64,000 bases of DNA, from the NCBI GenBank assembly GCA_012845835.1, contig JABAKD010000028.1, positions 13,610,648-13,674,647 of the forward strand. The letters run 5' to 3'. This DNA comes from Undaria pinnatifida. Lineage: Eukaryota > Sar > Phaeophyceae > Laminariales > Alariaceae. The notes beneath the pieces are model-generated. The model did not search any database. It was not told where the DNA came from and saw only the letters and a list, made by a program, of their open reading frames with translations. Below are positions 55,350 through 64,000 of the stretch, piece after piece. Position 1 is the stretch's first letter, and every line of letters begins with the position of its first letter. The translations under genes and the position numbers were made by a program.

Positions 55350-55580
55350 TACGTTGTTGTTGTCTCACACGAACCCTTGTCAAACATCTAGAGTCCGTGG
55401 TCACACAAAGGTGCTGGAGCCCTATTAATAGGAAGATCCGAAAAACAAAATGAAACAAAAATTCGTCCGGGAAATACTACACTTTCCCGCCTAAAAACGC
55501 ACGATACACGAAGAAGGCGCACAAGTGAAATGAGCCAATGTGCAAACTGAACTCACATATCCGCGGGTATCCACTCAACT
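55350..55580 (-). repeat. Family B, 3'-half copy on the minus strand
   Basis: Reverse complement of the last about 230 bp of family B, from the GTT-rich tail complement (gttgttgttgtctcac) through CGTGGTCACACAAAGGTGCT to CCGCGGGTATCCACTCAACTAC. It is 5'-truncated, as expected of target-primed insertion, and immediately followed by a SINE. Confidence 0.7.
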
Positions 55581-55581
55581 A

Positions 55582-55880
55582 CCGGTCGCCCCGGTGGCGT
55601 ATCAGGTTATCCTCGGGCCTGCTATATAGGTTTCGTGAGTTCGAGCCCCGCCGAGTGCATACAAGTACTCGTATAAATTCCTCGGGACTTTTCCTTGTGC
55701 ACAAATTGACTCGCGGAAAGCGCGAGAGCGTGAGTTAGCAACACTCGATGGAAAACCGACGAGCAGTGGGATTGCTGAACCCTACGCGAGATAAAATTGA
55801 AGGCAAGAAACCGGGGGGAAGAAGAGAAGACACCTGTGACCACGGCTTGTCCAGAAGCTGGAAATCAGAACTGTGATGGA
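55582..55880 (+). mobile_element. tRNA-derived SINE copy
   Basis: Starts with an A-box (TGGCGTATCAGG) after CGCCCCGG, then a B-box (GAGTTCGAGCCCC) about 33 nt later, the usual tRNA spacing for RNA polymerase III. The body ends CCTGTGACCACGGCTTGTCC, followed by a short A/T tail and ACCAGGTA. It directly follows a truncated family B copy. Confidence 0.85.
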
Positions 55881-56276
55881 AGAATAATAATACCAGGTAC
55901 GTACATGTAGTCTATGGTCTAGTCGAATAGGAGAGCCAAAACTGCACCGTGCGCACGCAAATTGGGTGGTTCACGGGTTTCCATGTAATATATACCCACG
56001 CATATACTTGCCCTGACACTACGTCTGTATATGTATTATACTCAGTCTATGTCTTTTTACGAAATCTCGAATCCCAAAATGTTTTTAAAATCTCACCAAC
56101 TTGAGCTTTCTTTTATTGAATTACCATAACAACGTCAGCTGTGAGTTCGACGAATTTAGGGTCGATACTCAGCGAGCGGCGTGCTACATGGATCGCCATG
56201 TATACAACAATTTCTCAAAAATTCAAACTTAAAAAGACAGGGCAAATAGTAAAATGACATACAAGTATACTGGTAC

Positions 56277-56277
<1 letters not shown>

Positions 56278-56349
<72 letters not shown>
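56278..56349. repeat. (GTT)24 microsatellite
   Basis: 24 uninterrupted GTT units. On the minus strand this is the (CAA)n tail of a retroposon whose GTGACCACGGACTTGACTAT end follows at about 56360-56395. Confidence 0.97.
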
Positions 56350-56351
<2 letters not shown>

Positions 56352-56529
56352 GTTGTTCTCACATTAACTCGTATAGTCAAGTCCGTGGTCACAGGACAGG
56401 CTCCAGTCACTCTGGAGCTGAGGAATACCTCAGACAGAGAGAAAACACAAACTCACCAACAAAGGTGATACACGCATATATCACAGCTGAAGCAGTTCAT
56501 GCCTCCACCAGAAACATATGAAAAACAGA

Positions 56530-56835
56530 GTCGCCCCGGTGGCGTATCAGGCTATCCTCGAGCCTGGTAGGTCAGTTTTGTGAGTTCGAGCCCCCCCGAG
56601 TGATTTCTCGTATACATTCGTAGAAACTCTTTCTTGAGCAAAATTCAGTTGCAGAAAGCGCAAGAGCGTGAGTTATCATCACTCGATGAAAAATCGACGG
56701 GCGGTGGGATTGCTGCACCCCATGCGCGATAGAAATCTTAAGGCAAGAACCGGCGGCGAGAAGGACGACACCCGTGACCTAGGGATCACGGCTTGTCCAG
56801 GAGCTGGTAGGTAAAGGCACATTGTGAAAAAAAAA
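56530..56835 (+). mobile_element. tRNA-derived SINE copy
   Basis: Same A-box and B-box head and the same body as the 55.6-kb copy, ending in CACGGCTTGTCCAGGAGCTGG and an A-rich tail (aaaaaaaaatgaaaaaaaaa). It lies between two inverted segments (56.28-56.52 and 57.16-57.33 kb). Confidence 0.85.
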
Positions 56836-57372
56836 TGAAAAAAAAATAGATATCGACTAGAACGGCCGACCCAGCCCTGCACAAACATCGTACCCGGAGT
56901 GACCATTACCGTCTTTTTCTTCTCTTTTCTTTCCGTTTTCATTTTGTTTCGCTTTCTTCTCTTTTCTTTCCTTTCCTTTATCTTCTTCTCTTTTATTTGT
57001 TTCTTTTCTCCAATTGACGTATGTCTGTCGTACGTATGCGTAGTGATAGATACTACGTGTAATATATACGTGGTGGTCTTTCTTGGGTGGCAATCGGAAT
57101 AGTCAGTTTCTCCAGGCGTGAGTAATGAGACGTATGCACCGGTATAGACCTCGAGCACATCGTAGACTGACTCCCGACTTCACTTTTATATGTTTCTGGT
57201 GGAGGCATGAATTGCGTAAGCTGTGATATATGCGTGGTATCGTACCACGTTGGGTTGTTTGTGCTTTTCCCTGGGGTATTCCTCAGCTCCAGAGTGACGG
57301 GAGTCTGTCCTGTGACCACGGACTTGATTATGCGACTTAATTATACCTGGTAGAAATTATAAAAATTAAAAA

Positions 57373-58470
57373 ATACACTCTATCCATCTGTGAGATCGAA
57401 TATTTTGTCGAAACTCATCTTTGCAATCTGTGTGTGATACTCCGATCGCGCGTATTACGGGTTGTGTGTCCTCATTTAGGATATAGGTCGGCGACTCCCC
57501 TTGCAACTACAGTGCAGCTATCAGGGTCAACAGGGTGATGTTAGGCAGTCTGTGCGCGGAAACTATAAAACCCGTTTCTGAGGGGAACAGAATCTGACAG
57601 CTGTGGAAGGAAACGCATCAGTTTATCAAGTTAATCCTGTAAGTCGAATATCCGGTGAGGGGAGGGCGGAGTTTTCAAGGACGTGGGGGGCTGATTTTGA
57701 TCAAAAGGGGGGCGGGAGGGGGGGAAGGGGGGGGAGGGGACGGGTGGGGCAGGTCAATTTGTGCGTGGAAACTCTAAATATTTCTTGTGGGGGAGGGGGG
57801 GGAATGTGGCGGGGGGGGGGCGGGGGCGGGCGGGGAGGGCTTTAGGTCGCATAGATGTAGGGGTTTGCTATACGCGTGGTGCTAGGTCTAGGCGATGGTG
57901 TGGGTGGTGGGGCGTTGGGGACGGGGGTGGGTGGGAATTGCAGCAGCGGCATGGACGGCTCTGAAAAGATAACGAGGCGATATCCAGGGCGTGGAAGTGT
58001 TTATTGCTCTGGCGGATTTCGATAGTAGGTGGGGTGTTTAAGCAAGAGGAAGCGGGAAAAAAAAAAAAAAAAAAAGCGCGGGGGGGGGAGGGGGGAGGGT
58101 TTTCAAGAGGTGTAGGTCACGTATAATGTTAAAGTCAAGGATTTGGTCGACACTGATGTTCGCAACATTGTGTGTCATCCTCCGATCGCGGGTACAAATC
58201 ATATATGTAGGGGCCTACTATACGCGCGGTGCTGGGTCTAGGCGATCGTGCGGGGTGTGGGGAAGGAGGGGGCCTTGGAGGGGGGGAGGGGGGATGAATG
58301 AAAGCTACGTCATAGATGGCTAGAAAGATAATGACGTGATATCAATGGCTTATTAGTGTTTATTACTCTGGCCGATTTTGATTGTAAGTGGGGCGTTTGA
58401 ACGAACTGGGCGGAAAACAAAGGGGGGGGGGGGGAGATGAGTTGGAGCTACGGCATGGATGGCTTGATGG
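57373..58470 (+). repeat. Segmental tandem duplication, unit 1 (starts with family A)
   Basis: Family A (57373-57780), a G-rich block, then a segment with GTAGGGGTTTGCTATACGCG (57860) and a related one at 58205, each followed by TCTAGGCGATSGTGYGGG. The same order recurs about 1,245 bp downstream. Confidence 0.8.
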
Positions 58471-58502
58471 GTAATGAGATGATATCAGCTGTTAGTTTGA
58501 GA

Positions 58503-58530
58503 ACAACAACAACAACAACAACAACAACAC
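58503..58530. repeat. (ACA)n microsatellite
   Basis: About nine AAC/ACA units after GTTAGTTTGAGAAC, resembling the family B type tail. It lies between the two tandem units. Confidence 0.9.
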
Positions 58531-58625
58531 GCGCAAGCACCGGCAACAAAGGGTACGTGTTCGGTACGGGATACGGTGCTCAGCGTATGTATGCAGTATG
58601 CTGTATGGTACTATAAAAATGAAAA

Positions 58626-59900
58626 TACACTCCAGCTGTGAGATCGAATATTTTGTCGAAACTCATCTTCGCAATCTGTGTGTGATACTCCGATCGCGCG
58701 TATTACGGGTTGTGTGTCCTCATTAAGGATATAGGTCGGCGGTGAATCCCCTTGCAACTGCAGTGTAGCTATCAGGGTCAACCGGGTGATGTTGGGCAGT
58801 CTGTGCGCGGAAACTATAAAACCCGTTTCTGAGGGGGACAAAATCTGACAGCTGTGAAGGGAAATGCATCAGTTTATCAAGTGAATACTGTATGTCGAAT
58901 AACCGGTGAGGAGAAGTGCGGATTTTTCAAGGACGTGGGGGCCTGGTTTTGATCAAAAGGGAGCGGGCGGAGGGGAGGGGGGGGAGGGGACGGGTTGGGC
59001 AGGCCAATTTGTGCGTGGAAACTATAAATTCCTCTTGTGGGGGAAGGGCGGGGGATGTGGCGGGGGCGGCGGGGGGGGACGGCTTCAGGTCGCATAGATG
59101 TAGGGGTTTGCTATACGCGTGGTGCTTGGTCTAGGCGATGGTGCGGGTGGTGGGGAAGGAGGGGGCGTTGGGGGCGGGGGCGGGTGGGAATGGCAGCAGC
59201 GGCATGGACGTCTCTGAAAAGATAAGGAGGCGATATACAGGGCGTGGAAGTGTTTCTTAATCTGGCGGATTTCGATAGTAGGTGGAGCGTTTAAGCAAGA
59301 GACAGCGAGGGAAAAAAAGGGGGGGTCGTGGGGGGGGGGGGGGGGTGAAGGGTTTTCAAGAGGTTTAGGTCACATATAATATTAGCTACACTGTAGTTGC
59401 AAGGGGAGTCGCCGACCTATATCCTTAATGAGGACACACAACCCGTAATACGCGCGATCGGAGAATCACACACAGCTTGCAAAGATGAGTTTCGACAAAA
59501 TCTTCGATCTCACAGCTGGAGTGCATTTTAATTTATTATCATATTAAAATACACTCCAGCTATGAGATCAAGGATTAGGTCGACACTGATCTTCGCAACA
59601 TTGTGTGTGATCCTCCGATCGCGCGTGCTAATCATATATGTAGGGGCTTGCTATACGCGTGGTGCTGGGTCTAGGCGATCGTGCGGGGTATGGAGAAGGA
59701 GGGGCGTTGGAGGGGGGGTGGGGGGAGGAATGAAAGCTACGTCATGGACGGCTAGAAAGACAATGGCGTGATATCAATTGCTCAGAAGTGTTTTTTATTA
59801 CTCTGGCCGATTTCGATTGTAAGTGGGGCGTTTGAACGAACTGGGCGGGGAACGAAAGGGGGGGGGGGGGGCGGAGGGCGGAGATGAGTTGGAGCTACGG
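58626..59900 (+). repeat. Segmental tandem duplication, unit 2
   Basis: Repeats unit 1 with offset about 1,243-1,248 bp for the first 750 bp, then about 1,433 bp. The extra 190 bp is a palindrome of two family A termini (59383-59640). By-eye identity is high, apart from homopolymer length. Confidence 0.8.
59383..59640. repeat. Palindrome made of two facing family A termini
   Basis: Reverse-oriented terminus 59383-59523 and forward terminus 59550-59640, separated by an AT-rich spacer (ttttaatttattatcatatt). Absent from unit 1 of the duplication. Confidence 0.8.
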
Positions 59901-61162
59901 CATGGATGGCTAGATGCATAATGAGATGATATCATCGGCTGGCTGGTAGTGTTTACTACTCTGGTAGAGTTTGATTTCAGGTGGGGCGTTTAAACAAGAG
60001 GGATCGGGGGGGGGGGGGACGAGCAATTCAATATGTGCGCGGAAACTACAAACCCTTAAAGGGGACGAATCTGACGGTTGCAGCAAGAAGACACCCGTAT
60101 ATATTACCGGCCTGGTAATGTTTATTATTCTAGAAGGTTTGATGTTACACGTAGTATGCAACCCAGTTCTTGGGTGTGGTACACAACGTGTTAAAAGCTT
60201 TATAATTTGTTATTGTACATGTATCGAAAGATAGAATATTTCAATCGTAAGGTACAATCATGTAGATACCATTTTTTTCTGACATCGCTGATTATGAGGA
60301 AGAGATACTACTGCCGAAGTTTTGATATCAGGTACCAGGTATCTATTTATTATGTTTCATAAAAATATTTCAAGAACGTCAGCCCTGAGTCCGACGAACG
60401 CTTCACTGTAGAGTATAGATTGATGGTATCAGGCTAATACAATCACACCAGCACGCACAGCCGGGCGAAAAACACTGCTCTCCGAGCACTACAACGGATT
60501 ATGCACCAAATCACAGCCGCCACCGCACAGACACGCACATGCACCAGAACAGACGAACCAAACGCGGAAGGCCGACAACCGAATACGTTTTAGTTACAAA
60601 ATGTATAGTATCATTTTATACGTTATAGTTACAAAATGTATAGTATCATTTTATTGCTGTTATTATCATCGTTCGTTGTACTGTGTTGAGTTTCTAGGGG
60701 GCTTCGCCGGCGGCCTATTGAGGGCCGTGTGATGAGTCGTTGTGCCGGGAAAGTGTGAGGTGGACGCAGGGGTGTCAGCTTCGTTTGGAGACAGCACCGG
60801 TTCTTCTTTGTAGAATTGTTATCATTGGCGTTGAGCTATGAGAAGCTCGAGGAGACAGGAAAGGAGGAGAGAGACCATGGGGTTGGGGTGAGGCTGACAG
60901 AGTTCGCTTACCCCCAGCATTGCTGCTGTGCTCTCTTCTGGACCTTTCTACCTACGGAACGTACAAGGAACTTTCTCCTAGATGTTCTATATTTCTATGG
61001 GTGCTTAAGGCGCTTTCATCTATCATGTCCAACGGGGGAATGTTCCACTACCGAGAACGCTCTTGTGGTATAAGCTAGCTAGATTATACGGGTTATCTTC
61101 TCCACTCAAAATATTTAGTTCAAGAGATTTTTCTTGTGGCCAATAGACCATGAGTCTGAGCC
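59901..61162. other. No supported gene
   Basis: G-rich remnants of family A (60008-60090), an AACGTCAG..TGAGT.CGACGAA terminus-like block at 60372 (also at 14335 and 56130), and the 35-bp duplication. Nothing coding is recognised. Confidence 0.45.
60584..60653. repeat. 35-bp tandem duplication
   Basis: Two copies with one mismatch, each containing AGTTACAAAATGTATAGTAT. Confidence 0.9.
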
Positions 61163-61485
61163 GGTCGCCCGGGTGGCGTATCAGGTTATCCTCAAGCCTG
61201 GTATAGGTCAGTTTCGTGAGTTTGAGCCCCGCCGAGTGCATGCTGGTATAAATTCGTTGGGACTTTTTCTTGTGCACAAATTGACTTGCGGAAAGCGCGA
61301 GAGCGTGAGTTAGCAACACTCGATGAAAAATCGACGAGTAGTGGGAGTGCTGAACCCTATGCGCGACAAAGTATTGAAGGCAAGAACCGGGGGGGGGGGG
61401 GGGGGGGGGGATTGGACGACACCTGTGATCACGGCTTGTCCAGAAGCTGGAGAGTAGAAGTGTGCGAAAAAAAAAAAAAAGAGTC
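61163..61485 (+). mobile_element. tRNA-derived SINE copy
   Basis: A-box at 61174-61185, B-box variant GAGTTTGAGCCC at about 61218, then the common body interrupted by a 22-G run (61389-61410), the GTGATCACGGCTTGTCC end and a poly-A tail. Best preserved at the 5' end. Confidence 0.85.
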
Positions 61486-62194
61486 TGCGGGATATCTTAC
61501 CGAATATAGTGCCAGCTATAATGACAGTCTACTACATTAGCCCACCATGAATAGTCGTATATGCAGACCTCAAGACGGTCGAAGGGTGACGGCAGAGTTC
61601 ATCCTAAAGGACCGGGAAAGGGGTCGAAGATGCGGCTATTCGAAACAAAGACATGAGGCTATGAATTCCCCTAAACCTCGAAATCGGGCCTAAATGCCAC
61701 AGACAGGGCCATTTACTAATAAAGCAGATCGCCGAAAGAAAGACCCTACATAACAAGATAGAGGAAAACAGAAAACCCGGAATGGGGCAACCAACTGACA
61801 CTCTATTACAGCCGCCAACGACGCCAAGGCCCGCAGTCATACTTGCAGACAAAGCGGATTTCCAATGCCAACGGTGGGTTCAAAAATATTCGATTAATTC
61901 ATGAAACACCCCAGGCATTAATCGTGTACCAGGTATGTTGCCGTTGTTGTTGATGTTGTTGTTGTCGTTGCTGCTGTTGTTCTGACGCTTACCCGCATAG
62001 GTAAGTCCGTGGACACAGGATAATCCTCAGCCACTCGGGGGTGAAATATTACCATAGGAAAAACAAAGCACACCAAAACGTCCCATGATGGTCTATTAAT
62101 AGCGGTTACCCTCGAACGCTACTAAAATAACGCTGATTTTGACTCTCTAATCCCAGTTGGGTCGAATTTTTCAGTTTGTTTGCAAAACGAAAAT

Positions 62195-62360
62195 GAAACA
62201 AACGGAATCAATGACTGAGAGTGTCTAGCAGCGTGGTAAGCACAATTCGATGAGTCGACGAGGGAATAAGTAACTGAAGCCTTCTCACGATAAAAATGAA
62301 GGCACGTACCGCAGTGGGGAGGGGCGGAAAGTGCCGGCCTAGTGACCCCGGTCAACACGT
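62195..62360 (+). repeat. Partial diverged SINE-like body
   Basis: Only the central body is recognisable (tcgatgagtcgacgag, then ctgaagccttctcacgataaaaatgaaggca). No A/B-box head was found. Confidence 0.4.
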
Positions 62361-62639
62361 GATCTTGGCTATTCTTTCATCGTGGTAGAGTACGTACCTG
62401 GTGACCTATCGAAGACGGCTTCAGTGGGGTAAGCTATTTAAAAACGTTTAATACACCGAAAGATCCAGAGCTCTTGACCTTGCTATGACAGTACTCTGAG
62501 AGCATAGGAATCAGGAATGAAAGCCATATATATTCTAAGCGCAACTCGATTAGTATTTTTTTCTTTTTTTTTATATTTTTATACTTTGGTGAGCGCGGGT
62601 ACTCGAGCCAGCACATCATTTCTACCGGAGTAGGTACGT

Positions 62640-62860
62640 TTACGATAGCACAACGCACGCACGCATAACGCACGCACGAACAACGCACGCACACACAACA
62701 TGTGCGCACAAAGTATGCATGCACAACGCACGCACGCACATACAACATGTACGCACAAGGCACGCACGCACAATGCCCGCCCGTGTAGGGCACAGCAGTT
62801 CACGCACAGTACACGAGGCACAGAGGCACACACGCACAAGGCACGCACGCAACGCACATC
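62640..62860. repeat. CGCACGCA-rich minisatellite
   Basis: Irregular units of about 15-16 bp (ACAACGCACGCACGC and variants). This makes spurious Cys/Arg/Ala-rich frames on the minus strand. Confidence 0.9.
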
Positions 62861-62939
62861 CACGCACAGTGCCTGCCCGCCCGCCCGCACAAGGCACTAA
62901 TCACAGACGCTCTGGACTTCCGGGGCCCGCCCACCCCGC

Positions 62940-63347
62940 TTGCACATTTCTGCGCACAGTTCACGGCAAAATATTCGGGGATTTTTCAGCATACCCATTA
63001 TTACAGGCATAGAGGGTCTCCGGTGCGGGGTGTTACACCCCATCTGGCCGCGTCGGGGAGCCCAGAAGGAAGAGGGGTTGAAAACCGACGTGGGCCGGCG
63101 AACGGCGACAGAGAGCCCAGAAAGGAGATGGGTCTGGGGGCTCACGACGCAGAAGACATGGACGCCGACCATGCGCACGACACGTGTCCTCAGGGGGTTT
63201 TGCCACCAGCGCCGCCAGGAGGGCCACGTCGAGGCAAATTGCCCGAATAAAATGTGTTGTCAGACACTGAGGATTGGTTTCGATGGGATGTTGGTCCATA
63301 TGTCACGGGCCGGATTAGACCGAAACTGTGGCATGTTGTGTGCATGA
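62940..63347 (+). pseudogene. Degenerate gag zinc-knuckle fragment
   Basis: A frame of 135 codons contains FCHQRRQEGHVEANCPNK (about 63196-63250), which has the layout of a CCHC knuckle (C-x2-C-x4-H-x4-C followed by P.K) but with Arg in place of the second Cys. Flanks are low-complexity. Possibly a remnant of a second, copia- or LINE-type gag. Confidence 0.35.
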
Positions 63348-64000
63348 TAGAGAGTGCTTCTGCTCAGGAGACAGCGGGGCAGACAGTAGACAGGCCTCAG
63401 GGTACGCACTGTACCTGTTTATTATTCTTTGTTTGTTTACTTGCTTGCCTGCTTGTTTGTATGTACGATCGTTGGTTTGATTTTATTTTGTTTATATGTT
63501 TGTTTTTCCGGAAGAAAGCTGGCCGCCGGATAGCACATTGGCAGTTTTTTTATAGAAGTCGGTGGAAAGAGGGAGAGGAAGGAACTGGTACCCCCTGAAA
63601 ATCCCTGACGGGGTTGGCCGGTTTCGTCGGGATCCACAAGCATAAGAGGGGCAAAGAATATTGGTTGAGCCTCCGACAAGCACACATTATGAAGAGGAGA
63701 GGGGTCGTTTTGCCCCCCCCCCCCCCCCCCCCACCCCCTCACCCAACGCAGCGCACACGCGTGTAAGGTGGTTTGAAATGGGTCTCGCGAGGTGGTTTAG
63801 AAGGTGTCCGTTCGTTTGCCAGCTTTCCTGATCGCGTTGCTTTGAAAGCAGCGTAAGGGACAACAGGTGCCGAGCGCCCGGGAGAATGAGTTTTGCCCCC
63901 CTCTGCCGCGTGTGTTTGGAATGAGCCCAGGAGATCACACAAGTTGACACGGTAGACCTCGAGGCAGAGTTGCAACTACAAAACATTATGTTATGACATT
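63348..64000. other. No supported gene
   Basis: TTTG-rich tract 63418-63510 and the 20-C run. Minus-strand frames near the end are low-complexity. Confidence 0.45.

Larger units (their letters stand above)
56278..57335. repeat. Inverted repeat pair enclosing a SINE
   Basis: The segment 56355-56525 (cggacttgac on the minus strand to the cctccaccagaaacatat end) recurs inverted at 57165-57330 (atgtttctggtggaggcatg to gtgaccacggacttgatt). The 640 bp between holds the SINE at 56530-56835 and a CT-rich tract (56890-57010). Confidence 0.75.

Noticed and set aside
56156-56410. Poly-Gln and poly-Leu frames
   Set aside because: Translation of (GTT)24 on either strand.
57603-60234. Gly-rich plus-strand frames of 60-87 codons
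   Set aside because: Translation of G-rich tracts in family A and the tandem duplication. Frames differ between copies.
62434-62897. Cys/Arg/Ala-rich minus-strand frames (RACVVRACVMRACVV)
   Set aside because: Direct translation of the CGCACGCA minisatellite.
1-64000. CRISPR arrays, bacterial operons, rRNA, telomeric repeats
   Set aside because: No direct-repeat/spacer structure, ribosome-binding pattern, rRNA core sequence or telomeric array was seen.

Overview
This is a nuclear, intron-rich, repeat-dense eukaryotic window, most likely from a brown alga (Phaeophyceae) or a close stramenopile. The evidence is GT-AG introns with exons as short as 60-70 bp, a chromatin gene with three eukaryotic domains, tRNA-derived SINEs, and a Ty3/gypsy element whose polyprotein text resembles brown-algal retroelements as I remember them. 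The taxon is an inference. There is no operon structure, ribosomal RNA or CRISPR array. Most long open frames here are chance or repeat-derived.

The main host gene is on the minus strand. I assembled it by matching splice sites, phases and domain halves. It runs from about 40186 down to 2073 in ten exons (3,945 coding nt, 1,314 residues). Exons 1-2 (40.2 and 32.1-30.5 kb) carry a BAH domain and the first half of an ELM2 domain. A tentative 60-bp exon at 29.7 kb gives the second half of ELM2. Exons at 10.0, 8.5 and 7.8 kb carry the end of ELM2 and a SANT domain, and four more exons down to 2.07 kb encode a long disordered tail. BAH-ELM2-SANT is the architecture of chromatin co-repressor/histone-deacetylase scaffold proteins. 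The two large introns (7.9 and 19.7 kb) hold SINEs, a MITE, a LINE fragment and other repeats, plus one possible nested minus-strand gene at 27.3-27.9 kb.

From 42.8 to about 51.4 kb lies a decayed Ty3/gypsy-like retrotransposon on the plus strand. In order it has a gag-like leader, a gag region with a CCHC zinc knuckle, minisatellites, a ~230-bp tandem coding repeat interrupted by a MITE, a NADAR (YbiA-like, DUF1768) ADP-ribose domain, an RNase H-end fragment, a linker with internal repeats, an H2C2 plus DDE integrase, and a chromodomain-like tail. I could not find a reverse transcriptase. Frames are broken by stops and frameshifts.

The rest (0-2 kb, 40.6-42.8 kb, 51.5-64 kb) is repeats: a high-copy dispersed family with conserved termini (family A), a family with a (CAA)n tail (family B), tRNA-derived SINEs, a 1.25-kb tandem segmental duplication at 57.4-59.9 kb, microsatellites and G/C homopolymers. 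The most notable observations are the 38-kb BAH-ELM2-SANT gene, the NADAR domain inside a retrotransposon, a 4-bp-TSD MITE whose empty site is preserved in the neighbouring tandem repeat, and strong over-representation of TACCTGGT/ACCAGGTA.
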